Assembly: GCA_002205965.3 (NCBI GenBank)
Contig: NADL03000490.1
Location: 310,001 to 374,000 of the forward strand
Origin: Kappaphycus alvarezii
Lineage: Eukaryota; Rhodophyta; Florideophyceae; Gigartinales; Solieriaceae
Reading direction: 5' to 3'
Length of the DNA: 64,000 nt
How positions within the stretch are numbered: position 1 is the stretch's first letter; every line of letters starts with the position of its first letter. The translations under genes and the position numbers were made by a program. The notes under the pieces are model-generated. The model did no database searches and was not told the DNA's origin. It saw nothing but the letters and a program-made list of their open reading frames with translations. This document shows, piece by piece, positions 27,221 to 39,699 of the stretch.

Positions 27221-27526
27221 AGAACGTTTGGGTGTTTTACTCTTGGAAGATATTTCCGATCTATACACAACAGCCCCGATGAGCAATGAGCACTTGAACT
27301 CGTCATCGACTATCCTCTGTTCGGTCTCTCCCCACGGGAATTGGACGTCACCGTTTAAGCACGCCTCCAGCTTCTACCGCAACCTCGCTTAACATAAAAC
27401 CCCTAAGTTCCTTCCCCATTACTGTGCCCGTATACCCTTTTTGAGTCGATTGTGGTTGTCTGGAAAACCATGGGATAGATCGGATATATCTTCCAAGAGT
27501 AAAACACCGAAACGTTCCCCCCTTAA
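27221..27526. mobile_element. MITE-like element with inverted arms
   Basis: The left arm at 27,221-27,264 (AACGTTTGGGTGTTTTACTC, then a GGAAGATAT...CCGATCTAT core) is mirrored by a right arm at 27,472-27,522 that ends in ...CGTTCCCCCC directly before TTAA at 27,523. About 300 bp lie between the outer ends, with no coding capacity. Arms alone, or one arm plus the longer 100 bp unit, recur across the window. This looks like a non-autonomous DNA transposon or a composite of two units. The TTAA may hint at a piggyBac-like target, but the left flank does not match it. Confidence 0.45.
27421..27522 (-). repeat. Copy of the ~100 bp dispersed unit
   Basis: This copy reads GTATACCCTTTTTGAGTCGA, then TGTGGTTGTCTGGAAAACCA, TGGGATAGATCGGATATATC and TTCCAAGAGTAAAACACC. 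It is almost identical to units at 27,761-27,860 and 57,276-57,372 and, in reverse, to 45,890-46,000 and 53,221-53,292. It also forms the right part of the MITE-like element at 27,221-27,526. Confidence 0.7.
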
Positions 27527-27760
27527 CATATTATCTCCACTCTCGACAGGGTAACAATTGGGTTGGTTTACTGTGAATAATGGAAAGGTTGGGAGTCCTC
27601 TGTACTTGTAATGAAACCATTGGCAGGACCTATATACTCTCGACAGGGTGCTAAAAAAGAAAGTCGTCGTGTACTATTCTTCGGCCTGTGAAAAGTAGAC
27701 ATGGCCTGCTTGATGGCTGGCCTGAGGGTAAATTTTTGGGAGCGTTGCGCCTTCCCCAAT

Positions 27761-27860
27761 ACTGTGCCGGTATACCCCTTTTTGAGTCGAATGTGGTTTT
27801 CTGAAAAACCATGGGATAGATCGGATATCTCTCTCAAGAGTAAAACACCCAAACATTCAG
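27761..27860 (-). repeat. Copy of the ~100 bp dispersed unit
   Basis: Second unit in the same orientation, about 240 bp beyond the previous copy: CGGTATACCCCTTTTTGAGT through AACCATGGGATAGATCGGAT to CACCCAAACATTC. The two copies are preceded by related text (GCCTTCCCCAATACTGTGCC against CCTTCCCCATTACTGTGCCC), so either the unit is longer than 100 bp or this is a local duplication. A LINE scrap starts directly at its right end. Confidence 0.7.
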
Positions 27861-27862
27861 GG

Positions 27863-28110
27863 CATTAATCTCTCCGCCATCGCAATCGACACTTACGAGC
27901 AAATCGGCAGCTCTGGCCTCCCAGAGCTCCACGAGCTTAGCAGCTTTATCGCATAATGTCACGGTACACAATCACACGCCGAGTTCCATAAAAAAAGGAC
28001 AAGTGTCGCGAATATCGTCCTCTGTTAAACCGCTGTTACGATGAATCAACGCAGTAATCAAAGGCGCTGGAGCTAAATCCAGATAGCTGGATAAACTACG
28101 TTCTCCCCTC
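27863..28110 (+). mobile_element. 5'-truncated LINE 3' end (RLE domain scrap)
   Basis: The plus frame starting near 27,870 reads AIAIDTYEQIGSSG followed by LPELHELSSFIA. This matches the position of the conserved (I/F)D-(I/T)YG-x-x-G element near the end of the restriction-like endonuclease of CCHC LINEs, seen here also as DIYGALGDDG and DIYGSAGPGAER. The frame closes soon after, and the rest is only loosely similar. It abuts the 100 bp unit with no spacer. Identification rests on one short motif, so it is tentative. Confidence 0.4.
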
Positions 28111-28364
28111 CATTGTTGCTGTAAAGGGTCACTTTCCTCCCCTCCCTAATTGCCAAGTTGGACTTTTTTTGGTGGTTAAACGGGCTTCAATTACGCACAT
28201 TTGTAAGCCCCAGCTTGCTATACTAATGGTGAAATTTTATCCGCCCTGCAAAGAAAGCTAAGACAAGATAATTTGTATTTCTTTTGTCACCATCCATCAT
28301 AAATGGAGGCAAGAGGTAGTGGAATTATGTTGAATTTGGGTAAATATTTAAGTCTTTGCCTTAT

Positions 28365-28985
28365 TTCCTATATTGACACTAAATTGTGGTTTAATAAATT
28401 AATTAGAGATATTTACATGTATTCAATATAACATGCAGATTTGCAACTCCAAATGGGTTCCAGGCATTCCATACATCTCAATAAAGACACCCTACTTTCC
28501 CCCATATTTACATCTATTTACTTCGGCCCTATTTTACCTCTATTTAGTGTGGATTATTTTTATTTCCTACGGTTGGTATTTTATAATATAGTAGATATAA
28601 TCATTGCATTTCCATTGTTAGCAAAATTATGATCTGCGAAATCCTTTAAAAGAAAATACTTTAATATTTTTTGCCGAACCTAAAGTATGTTTACCCAAAT
28701 TATTGAAATGCTACCTAATTTTTGGTAGCAGATTTACCCTCGCCTAAGTCCTAGGTTGGTAGAAATAGTTTACATCGGTCGTATCATTGAACTATCTCCA
28801 TCGATTACCTTTTATTGAAATTGGTTCTCTATTCATATTTTTATTTGAGCCAAATCAGGTAATTATTTATTAATCATTTTGGAACTATGTATTCTTGGAT
28901 CTGCCTATCTCAACATTTTAGAAAATATTGCTTCAAAAAAATACTGTAGTCCTGTTGCACGCCGCATGATCTCTGCTCTGGGTAC
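28365..28985 (+). repeat. Dispersed ~600 bp AT-rich repeat, copy 1
   Basis: Aligns collinearly with 55,455-56,045. Shared landmarks are ATAAT(C/T)ATTGCATTT, AAAATTATTGAA, CCTAATTTTTGG..GCAG.TT.ACCCT, CTAGGTTG.TAGAAAT, TCGAT.ACCT..ATT and TGGATCTGCCTATC, ending near a shared GCCGCATG. Identity by eye is about 65-70 percent with many small indels, so the copies are old. I see no frame, LTR or terminal repeat; the class is unknown. Confidence 0.6.
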
Positions 28986-31900
28986 TTCCTCTCCCAGTGA
29001 CGGTTTACTTTTCATAGTCAACTGAACTACTTTGACCACTACGACTGAACTCAGTATCTAGAAAAGTGCCCAGTCAAGTGATTCCTACGTCACTTTATGG
29101 GTCACATGCAGGCTACAAGACCTTTTTAGTCGATGGTAATGCTTACCTACGGTATTTTTACTGTAGACCCTGCCAAATTTTTTGAATGATAGTTCTCTGG
29201 TACCCAAATCTTCGCGCTGTTGTAGTGAAACAATACCATTTACCTCCTGGACCGTAAAACGCAATTTTTATGTATATCGAAGTTCTGGGACGACCACCAC
29301 TTTCTCCCTGGTTCAATCACGGCCGTCTCGCCGGCGATTTTGTCTCTTAATTGATTGCCAGCACTAGTCTTGAGTACCCACCCCTCTAGGCTATAGCCAT
29401 GACTGCAACAGGAAGCTTCGGTGAGGATCCTTCGTTGGTATGACATATGGAGAGCATACCTCAGCCGAGCTCATCGTAATGTATTTTTCATCGTTTACGC
29501 GGCCTCGCCTAACTCCATAGCCTCGCTGCCACCTCTTCTTCGCACACCCCTTCACCGCCATCCAGGTATAAAAAACCCACTAACAAAATGTTTCTCGATA
29601 TTTAGGGCTCCAATAGGGATAAATCGGCGAGAATCGGATTTTAAGCATCAAATATATCAAAAGAAGGTTTGACAAGCATCAAGGGTGCTACAGTGTTATA
29701 TTTTTGGGAGACCAGAAAGATGAAAGAGAACAGTGGAGTATGGAGCTACCAGTCTGATTACAAATAGAAGGCCTAACACCTTTTTGCAACGAATAAACAT
29801 ACTCGGAAAGCTTTCTAGGTCAAAAGGTAACTTTCGACTTCGCAACTAATTCCGTTTGCACTTAAAATTTTATCCAAAATTTCTGCTAGTCTTCCAAAGG
29901 AATCGTTTCAATGAACCTAATTAAACTTTTGGCTATTCTCAAGCCTCAGCAGAACTTTCTAAACCCGTTAAAAATCACTGAGACAAATCTTATTTGCGAC
30001 GACGACTATCGAATAGAAAATTTACGGAAAAACATATATATCAACTCCCCACAATCAATAATCTCAAATTCAGAACCACAAAATAGCAAAATTATCCAAA
30101 CCTTCAATACAGTGCTGCAAATACCCTTGGTTTCCCCAAAATGATAGATATCTTCAATCGACATATCAAAGTCTTCAAATATCCCTTTATAGAACTATAC
30201 TTACGACGTATTCCACTACCAAGAAGCTGAGATACCAATTAATTCCTCCAAAAATTGGGAATCTCATCAGAAAAAGCAAAGATCATGGGTGATATCATTT
30301 TTGTTCTTACTGAAAGAAATATAAAATGATCTTGACCAAAGTTCAGACGAGAAATACAGAGGAGAGATATATGCTTTGTATAGGGTATACATAAAAGGTA
30401 AACTTGGATTTTGTCACGGAAAAAGAAATGAACCAATAGAATATCTCGGACAAAATGCAATTTCTACACGAAAGTATTTCTATGAGAAAAAGATGTTTTG
30501 TTCTTTCTCTCTTATATCAGGCTCCATGTCTATACAGAATCCTTCCTGCTCCCCGGTGAACTTTTTAAATCGCAACTTAGAATCGTTCGGTGAACATTTG
30601 GCTGAACTGTACAATATTGGACTCGGAATGATTCCGCGATCGTTCGCACTCAAAGTTAAAAATGGCAAACTTAACTGCCAGCTCAGGGTACTTCACTTCT
30701 CCCCTGGAATAAAACCCGCTCCGAAGAAATCCTCCTTAGCACCCCGGCACCCTACGAGCTGGGAAGATTACCACTATCGCCTATGAATTCCCAATTCTTT
30801 TGGCATTAAAAAGCTACCATCAATACCCGGTGTAACAATTTACCTATTAAAAAGTGGTGTAACAGAAAAAATCAATCGCCTTGAATGAATTTAGAAGCTC
30901 AGTGTAACCAAATATTGTTTTATTTCCTTCAAAGTTTTTATTTGACGTGGAACCCCACGTCATCGTTTTATTTACTTAGTTATTTTGTAAATAGTACTAT
31001 TCTATAGTTAAAACTCCATCCTCTAGAGTACTTTCTGTCCAAGTCAACGCAAGTACAAAATTTATAGCGTAGAGCTGCAATACCGTCTGTAAAAAGGGGA
31101 ATCATTGTTATTATTATAGTAGGAATCCAGGTACACTCCATTGATCCTTTGTCGCCAAATTTCTGAAAAATAGTGCCAATGTGTCCACTGCTACTTTAGA
31201 AGCTCCCCGAATCCCTTTCTCTCTGTTTAACTAGGACTACCCTGGCCGCTAGCGGCGGGACTGAGATAGCCCACTAAGCGAAAGTCATGGATTTGGATCG
31301 AAAGGTTTCCCATCATCTCCTTGCCTCCATTTACACCTCAAACTATTCTCCAGATTTAAAATTAGCCCATTTTGCGTTTGATTACCCCGCTGCACCTTAC
31401 AGTTTTGACTTTCGTTCTGCCTGAGGAGTTTATATCAAGAATGGAACAAATCTATTGTCCTTCTGCTAATGTGATCATCAAGCGTTTATCAGCGTGCAAG
31501 TTCCATCATACAACATATTTTCTATAGATAACTTCGCTGGGACCCTACCACACGTGCTTGATGGGTAGTGACCGGTTAGCTCTTAACTTGATTCCGTAGA
31601 CGCATCCATAAACGTCTGGGAGAGGCAGGAGAAGTTTCTGTATTGTAATAATTGAGAAAAAGGATCGGCTGCGATTCCAAACAAATAATATAAATTAGAC
31701 AATATTGGGACAGCATTAGAAAAACTCTTCTTCAAATTCAACCACAAAATCCAGGAAAACAAGAAGAGGACCAACATGAAACGCAGCCAAGCCCTAAACC
31801 TTCGAATTATTACCACAAAGAATGTTCTTGGAGCTTTCAGTAACTTAAAATTAGGCTGGTGGATAGGGTCTTCGGCCATGCTAGCTTGTAGAACTAGTAA

Positions 31901-33650
31901 GAACTTCGTCATGTTCGTGCAATTCTAACTTCTCAGCAGCACTCAGATGAGTAAAGACAATACAAGAACCGGAAAAATCACCAGTTGCACGATTTACGTG
32001 GATTATTAGAGCTCCCCATATACTACTGGCTGGAGAAAATAACATTCAAGAGCCGACTTATGTCGGCTAAACTCTCCGTCGACTGACGGGAAGGTGCCTC
32101 ATGAAGAGAATCTCTTCAAAGAACACCCAATATCTCCATCTATTGCAAGTTTAAATCTATACACGGTCTACGAACAAAACAATTTTACATGAAATCAGAA
32201 GAATCGTTCAGAAGTAACAAAGTAATGAATCTCATGATATACTGGGCATAGACCTGAAGAATGAGTTAAATAAATGCATAATCGCCGTCTTCCGCAAGTT
32301 TTGTAGCTAAATGTTTCCGGAAATACTTCCCTGTGCTTTCTATTATTATGCAAATGAACCCTTGCTCTGTAGATGTGGTAAAAATCATCCAAATTGCCTG
32401 CAGGACGCAACAAAGAGATAACACTAGAGGATTCCTATTGCAGCTCAGGTTTCATTCTATCTTGCTTATAATATCGAAACATTTCATTTCACAAGAAGAA
32501 GAAGATTTGAGGGTAGTCAAGTTGCTACTGGAGCTCTAGTACTACGATAACAGGCATATTATGGCGATTCACGACCAGCTCGGAATAGTGATTGAAATAT
32601 TTTCGTTGGGTTTCGTGAAACGCCAGGGGCTCCGCTTATTTTCATCACATTCGATGTCCAGTTTTTAGCAGCCTTGCTTCAATTAGTACAACGCGTTTAC
32701 CCAGCCGAATTCAGGCCAGAACATGGTCACTGTACTCATGTACTGTGACGTTTGGAACCAGTTCCTCTTCGTAAATACCTGTTTTCTTCACCCTGAGTAT
32801 CATCCGTGACATACTTCTACTGAAATCAGAAACCATAACTTTTCTTTCTAAAGCGAATTGCTAAAAGAAATTTTTCTTAATGATTCCAAATTCATTGCAA
32901 AACTCCATTTTTTATTTGTTTTTGAATGTTTAGTCCTCTTTTTTCGAAAACAAAATCCTCATCTCTTGATCTGTTATATCCTCCAAAATCAGTTCCTATA
33001 TTTTATGAAGCATACTTTTAGTGCTTAACCGAATTACGAATTAATGCAAATTCAAATCCGAAGCATCAACTCGCAAATTATTTATATCGAGAAAGGCCGC
33101 AAAAATTGGCTGAGATATTCTACCATTTCAATTTCTGTAGAAATTTTGTTGAAGAATCTCCCTTAAAATTAACCACTAGATCATATCACCCACACACCTC
33201 CTTCCTTTTCAATCAACCTAAAAAACTTCCACCCGTCTCCCACCATTAAAAAGTACGCCAGAGCCCCGCTTCTTATCGACGTCTCGGTATTTATGGCTAA
33301 TGGGTAAACAGGCTGCCAGGAATATTTCAAGAGGATGGTAGGAGAACGCGTTAGGGATTGAGTTCGTCATCAATTTGTCTAGAAGGCAGAAGGGACAGAA
33401 AAAGTGGATGCCTAGGGATCAGACGATGAAAATTGGGTCGAATCGTTGGAGATATTGGTGTACAACCGTGGGGTGGTTGCTTTTGTAGGAAGGGGTGAAT
33501 GAGATTGAAATAATGATGTTGGAATCCTTGGTTGGGAATGAGGTGGAGTTCGAGAATAATAAAGAATAATGGGAAGAAGTAGAACAGTCTGAGAAAGCTT
33601 GATATCAGCGCTACCCGTTCGAGTTAATTTTTAGAGATTTTATTGGAGGT
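28986..33650. other. AT-rich stretch with only weak coding signals
   Basis: No element or gene is recognisable over about 4.7 kb. The two least improbable frames are a 45-codon ATG frame at 31,287-31,424 plus and an ATG-less 136-codon frame at 30,376-30,786 plus. A GC-richer patch at 33,180-33,520 is open on the minus strand in two overlapping frames of about 50 codons, with no motif. None has enough support to call a gene. Confidence 0.4.
31287..31424 (+). CDS. Possible short ORF, unknown
   Basis: ATG to TGA, 45 codons, starting MDLDRKVSHHLLASIYTSNY and continuing with a balanced composition (SPDLKLAHFAFDYP). The frame remains open for 14 more codons past the stop. It stands out from its AT-rich surroundings but has no motif and no paralogue in the window. 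It could be one exon of a small gene, a pseudogene or chance. Confidence 0.18.
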   Translation: MDLDRKVSHHLLASIYTSNYSPDLKLAHFAFDYPAAPYSFDFRSA

Positions 33651-34135
33651 GTGGGTATTTTACAGGAATTTTTTGTTTTCGACCCCGAAGATGGAGATTT
33701 AGAGGAGTATATATAGATATTTGTCACTAAATTATGTACTACAAGTCCTCGTCCACAAAATTCTTTTTAATGAATTTCATTTTATATAGTTTGTGAATTT
33801 CATACTTTATGGTTAGTCGAGAATTACTTAGAGGTGTAATAATGGGTGAATCATGGGAGGGGTCAAGCAAGCTCGGAGACAACTTCAAGTAAAGACTGAA
33901 ATAATTGAGAAGTCTATATTCAACTTATGTACTTAAGAGCGTATACATTAAGTTAGTCAATGAGCGAATGTGTTGCACACTGCCCCTTATACAGTAACTT
34001 GTAGGGTCTTGATCCCCCTGTCGCTATGTTTCTCTTCGGATCTCCACAAATTTACCGCGGTAACGCCTTCGCTTTCAAAAACTGCGTCTTGGGATATTTC
34101 AATCTGAAAATATTATTCTCACCGATTTATCCATA
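33650..34135 (+). repeat. Degenerate 5' LTR of fossil C
   Basis: Aligns with the LTR at 52,301-53,020: GGGGTCAAGCAAGCTCGGAG...ACAACTTCAAG here against GGAGGTCAAGCAAGTTGGAA...ACAACTTCAAG there. Further on, CACTGCCCCTTATACA, CTTGTAG, ACCGCGGTAACGCCTTCGCT and ACCGATTTAT match the family's CCCTGCCCCTTCCATACTTG, CTTGTAG, ACCACGGTAGCACTTTTGTC and GCTGATTTAT. A TATATATAG lies near 33,711. The start is approximate. Confidence 0.6.
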
Positions 34136-37100
34136 TTCCTTGTTTCTCTTAGGGAGCGGGTTGTAGTTGAGGTATTAGAGTTGTGAAATATTGAGGACAA
34201 CTTCGCTTTGATTTATTTTTGCTACCATAGATCTCAATTCCGCGCGCACATTTTTCACAAAAAGCTAAAAGAGGACTTTGAAAAGTGTCAATTTACATAT
34301 TTTGATGTTATAATTCGGTAAAGGAGCGGTGAAGAGAAAGAAGCGTGAATCTTCGCCCATTTTTATTGATACAAAGATTAAACTTGAAGCGAATTTTTAT
34401 TTATAGGTGGCCCTTTAATAGAAATAGGCGCAACTTAGCAGCGGTAGAAGAGTTTCTTGTGAATTAATGTGCTATGAAAGTAGAAAAAGATGAGATGATC
34501 AGCACCGATATTGAGATCTGCCTCAATTTAAGTGATTTTCAAGTTCATTGGCATTAGTGTGTGATTTTTGTGGAAAGGATGGGTTAGAAGACCAGGAGAA
34601 ATAAGCAATGCTGCGTGAGTCAGATAAAAAGGATAAGAAGTTTTCCGTTTTTTTTCCTTATCAAGGGCCCTAATATTTTTAATAATCTGAAGTGTAAGTG
34701 GAGTTTTTAAAGAACCCGTAGACATTGCAGTAGCTGGATGTAATATCGAAGAAGTATCGTATATAGATGTCCCTCATGCATCCCAGGGACAATTCAGGAA
34801 GGCAAGATACCATCTCAACGATGTTGAGAGACGTGAGAAGCGATTAAAAAAATTGGAAAAACAATTAAAAACCCGATTGGGTAATCGAATGGACCTAATA
34901 GCGTCACAGTTGAGTATATTCACTCTGATTTCCAACAAACCATTCTCGTATTTCAACGGCTGCGGAAATCTGCACCTATCACCATAATCCTGGATAATTT
35001 GCAAAACAATGCCTAGGAAACCCAAACCTGAATACCCAATGCGTTAATTGAGTTCACTACATTCATTATGAAAGCAAATGCCGGACTAAAAGAACAGACG
35101 TGAAAATATATCGGAGACACGAAGCGAATCTGGACTTGAAATGACAATATTACAAAATCGGCAACCTGATGAACTGAAGAACTTCGGTAATGTTTCTATC
35201 GAAGACCAAATAATCCTCGTCGATGTGAAAAAAGGGATGTAGAACGTAATTTGTCATCAAAGATGCCAAGATTTGATCACGGAATAAATGAAGAGATCTT
35301 AGCAACTCTATCCCTCCAGACGAAAATATTTTGTCAAGTTGTGCTATGTGCGGAAATTTCCCCGGAAAGGAAAATTAGAGAAGCAGAATATCGTCAGAAA
35401 TTTTCAGAGGGATGTATAAGAGTATGTGAAAAATACAACCTGGGAGCCAAATTTGTTTAGGTTCCGACTAGGACCAACTTTTAACTATTGAAGTTGGCGA
35501 AGAGTATGTGGGAAAAGGGCCACAATATTTTATGAAATATCATAAGTACAGTAAGAACAAGAAACTATTTATTAAATTAGATTAAAAATCACTAAGTTGT
35601 CTTATGCATGTTCGGGCCAACGTATTCGGAACAAAAACGCATGCACTATTCGATTTTGTAAATGTGCCAAATCCGGGTTCAGATGTTTTGGTGACAAGCC
35701 TTTACCCAATTATCGTCTCACCTACACTAATTATAACATTTTTGGATGGAACTCTAGCAAAAAGTGTGGGAACAATTGATAGACTCTCCACATTTTTAGG
35801 GAACTTAGAGATTTCAGAAGATTTTCTGGTGATCCCTGGATTGAGTTTCAATGCAACCAGAGGCTTTAATGCATTAAAAAGCTTGGTACATGTATTGAAA
35901 TGGGAAATAAAGTGTTTCAGTCAAAATAGAAGGCATAAAGGTCAAGATTACTCTCAACATCGATGAGAGCATTAATCTGGGGGATCTGGTAGGAACGAAA
36001 AGTGAACATTTCACTTCTGGATACGATAGCGAAGATTCAGATTCAACTAAATGCGTTTGAAAAGGGAAGATTATTGGATCAAGAAGTACTAAAATTAAGA
36101 AAGGGTCAGCATTATTCTGTGTTTGAAACGTGCAATGGTTGAAGCCAAAAATCTCGGAATACTTTGTAGTATGCGAAAATTTCGGATTTAAGTGCAATAA
36201 GAAAACTATGAGCAGCGAATCTTTATATGTTGAGAACAGCAATTTGGCTGGTACCAATTCTTAAGTTGTAGATGCAACCGAAATATTTCCACAAAATTGG
36301 GAGGAAAAGGATCACAGAGAAGTCGAGCAAAGGGAACCGCAGTTTCAAGGAAAAATTCGACAGCTGCCCTCTAATGTATTTTAGAAAACACCCAGAATGG
36401 TATTTTCCCCAAGATTATTCCATAGAAAAATTGTAATTTGAGAAAAGAGGATGTATGGCGCACTTAGTTATTCGAGCTCACTGATCTAAAACTATTCATC
36501 ATAGGCATAGAATTAAACCGCCAAAAATGATCATTTTTTCCGAACAATATTTTAAATATGCTTACTCATGGCGTTATGTGACCGGTATCGTCACTGTGGC
36601 CTTTTCTTGTTGTGTTTCCATCCCCTAAGGGCGGAAACATTATTTTTTTTTGTGTCAATCATCGACAATAAAACAAAAAATGATGTTGTATCTGGTTTTG
36701 ATTCTAAGTATAGACGGACTATTCGAATATGTAAAAAAGGGAGATGATTTATTTCAAATGACATGCATACTAGTTATTTGATAAAACTTAAAAGGGCAGA
36801 AAACGTTTACCAGCATTATTGGTAAATTCAGATTCGAGGTATACCCATCTTGTATAATAGATGCACCAGGTATGTTCGGGGTAACGATGAGTAAGGTTGA
36901 GAAAGGAATTTTATTTTAGTGGGCAGTATCTTGATGATATTGTGATATTCTTAAATATTTTCGATTATATTATGACCAATATCGAAAAGCTAATGGATAT
37001 AATTTCTGAACACATTTTGATAATCAAATTTAACAAAAGCCTATTTGCGCAAGAATATATCAACTAATCGATCGAATCGTAGATCGAGGGTAAATAAGAG

Positions 37101-38970
37101 TCTATTTGGAAAAAATGAAAAAGTATAGCTCGCACCAGAACCTACTTCAAAGATAGGTTTCAAAGCTTCTTTTGTCTATTTTCATATTACCTAGAATTAA
37201 TCACAGATTTAGCAGTGACAGACGCACTTCTTCATCCAGAACTGCGAAATTGGGTAATTATTTGGAAGAAGCACATTCAAATGGCATTTGTAAAATTTAG
37301 AAAGAAGATATACGCGCCTGCATTACCAATTTATTTGGATTTTCAAATTTCATTCATTGTGGAAACTGATATATCTGATCGATCTCGGGCTGCAGTTCTA
37401 TCCTAGAAGTATGAAGAAACAAGACTAAACACCGTAAAACTCGCAGATTGGACCTCACATGATGCATATGGGGTTTTGTGTCTGTGACAAGAAGCTTAAT
37501 TGTTTTTTTGCGTTGAAAAATTTCGAAAAGATGCTTAAATGCCTTTTTGTATTGAATAATTTTCGAAAAGAGGAATTACTGTCTTTGTTTCATTAAAAAA
37601 AATTTGCCTCTATCTGTTTTAACTTGGAAATGTTCTTTTTCATATCTTACCACAAGGCACTTAAATTGTAATTCTAAAGGAAAGTCATACATCACAGCCT
37701 GGCTGAATAGTACCATATTTTGGCCGGGCATCAGTTTTTAAATTGCGTGTTAACCCGGACGAAGTAATATCCGCTGATTGTTTATCCAATTTCGGGAACC
37801 CGTTGAATCCGAGAATTTTCTTTCCCAAAAAAATCATTGGAATATCTTTAGTTCCAGCATCGCACGAGAAAACGGTTGAGGTAAATATTTATAAGCACAA
37901 ATTCGATTCTTTTCGGAATTAGAAACACGAAAAACCGACATGTATAAAATAATGGGTGCTTAAGGACCAAAAGTACATTTGTCTGTGGAAAGGGAACGCT
38001 TATTATGTACACTAAAGCTTTTACCCGACTAGAAGCCCCCTTCAAAGAGAATATCAAGATCTCGGAAAAATTTCATAATGAGCCACCAGGTTATTGGGAT
38101 CTCGGAACAATGAAGAAATTCATTACAGTAAGATATTGGTGGCCCAGCATGCATAAGAATGCTTAAATGTTCGTGCAAAGTTGTGACTTCTGTCAAAAGA
38201 TCTCTCTGATCCGAAATTAAAAGAAAAATGAACTCCTGTATCTCAGAGATTTTTGAAACTTTCTCAATCGATATTGCTGATCCAATCAAAGGAACGTCTT
38301 CTGGAAAAAATATCTTCAGCCCTTGGCCATTTGCAGTTGCAACTAAGGATGCTACTTCAGAGGTGTTCCTTCATATACTTCAACAAGAAATAATTAATCC
38401 ATTTGGTCTCCCGAAAAGGATCATCTCGAATAACGCTAATTGTTTCTGTAATAAGAGGTCTTTACAAACTCATTTGAAAAATTTTGGATTAAGATCTTAT
38501 GTCCAACGGGGACGCCGGAAATTGTTGATAAATCAAGGTGCAAGCTAAATCATGATAGACGGAGACATCTAGTGGGAAAAATGTTGTATCAAAGGTATCA
38601 GACGTCTATCGCCGAAGATAGATGTAAATGGTCGCTCATAATTCAAGGTCATATACATAAAAGCTGCGAAACTTCTAGAAAAATACTTGAACGCGTATAA
38701 ACACGATTGAAAAATTAGAGAAGAATTATATCCCACAGAACATTAGAAAATCACATCACGCTCTAACAAAAGAAAGAAATAAAGTTCAATTCATCAAGTT
38801 TAAACCTTTTCAGTTGACCCTAAACTTCGTTTTGTCTACAGGAAACAGATGGAGCATAATATCAATTTTTTTGGGCCTTTTAATCAAGAAAGGTTTACCC
38901 TTGTAGTATCACGGAGGAAAAACAACCACATTAAGAGCTCTGTTCTATCTCAAGGAATAGATAGAGGAGG
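33650..38970 (+). mobile_element. Ancient Ty3/gypsy fossil C
   Basis: A heavily decayed plus-strand copy of the same family as A and B, recognisable in collinear pieces: an LTR at about 33,650-34,135; gag coiled coil and knuckle region at 34,750-35,250; protease at 35,604-35,966 (LVTSLYPIIVSPTLIITFLD aligns with the family protease); RT from about 36,530 to 37,190; RNase H at 37,200-37,650; integrase at 37,850-38,560 (PFGLPKRIISNNANCF, FSIDIADPIKG); and GPY/F remains up to about 38,960. It is very broken, with dozens of breaks and a clear shift to A and T, so it is by far the oldest of the three. No 3' LTR is recognised. Confidence 0.8.
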
Positions 38971-38999
38971 TATATTCACTGTTTAATGCGCCCATAAAG

Positions 39000-39690
39000 C
39001 ATACGTAGTGATGCTGGTTTATTACCACATCTCCATCTTTGTCTCATGATAATGAGACTCCCGTATACTCAAAAGGGAGTGGCGACTGTTCTGTCATGTC
39101 AAACCTGTCCTTCGTCAGTTTGAAACGCTCCCTAAGGCAGCATTACCGCTACGTAGTATGTCATCTACGTACGTCCCACTTAGTCCAAAAAGTAACTCCT
39201 CCTCTATTAAATAGTACAGTGCCGGTGTGGGGTTTGGGGGCACACAAGGTAATCGATGGTTGAACTGTTGGTTGATGCTTCCGGTAAACAGGCCGGAGCT
39301 TCAGACCAGGGTTTATATAGAAAAAGTACTCAACGACGGCAATGGTAAATTGTAGGCAGACGATGCTAAATTCAGAGGTGTTCTAGAAGAATGGCCCTAA
39401 AGGCATGAAACTAAAAGGGTGTGAATGTTCACGTAGAAACTATCAGGGAGATTGACAGCAGAAAACATCATGGCAAAGTTCCATTGGTCCAATTGGCAAG
39501 AAGACATAAAGTAATTGCTGATTGGTGAGGTGGGAGAAGTTTCGAGAACCACGCGAGATCGCCACAATGGCGTTATGTGATTGGTTCCGCACGGGTGGTA
39601 CGGGTCTTGTGTTTTACACCGGTCTCTGGGTACAGTGCACGAGTTGCACTGATGTCTTGGTACAGTGTAAATCTTGGTAACGGTTACTGC
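39000..39690. other. Unassigned sequence between fossils C and D
   Basis: GC-richer than the flanks, with a 74-codon plus frame at 39,039-39,263 and a TTTATATAG box near 39,309. Its position and TATA-like box could fit a solo LTR or the eroded 3' end of fossil C or D, but I find no matching partner sequence in the window. Confidence 0.25.
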
Positions 39691-39699
39691 CGGGATACT

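Noticed and set aside
30376-30786. 136-codon plus-strand frame as a gene
   Set aside because: No ATG at the 5' end, no motif, and isolated in AT-rich DNA. Its length alone is not convincing.
36568-39595. Shared ATGGCGTTATGTGA text at 36,568 and 39,568
   Set aside because: The first lies in collinear Ty3 RT remains of fossil C and the second in unrelated sequence. The match is short with mismatches beyond about 15 bases, so chance is enough.
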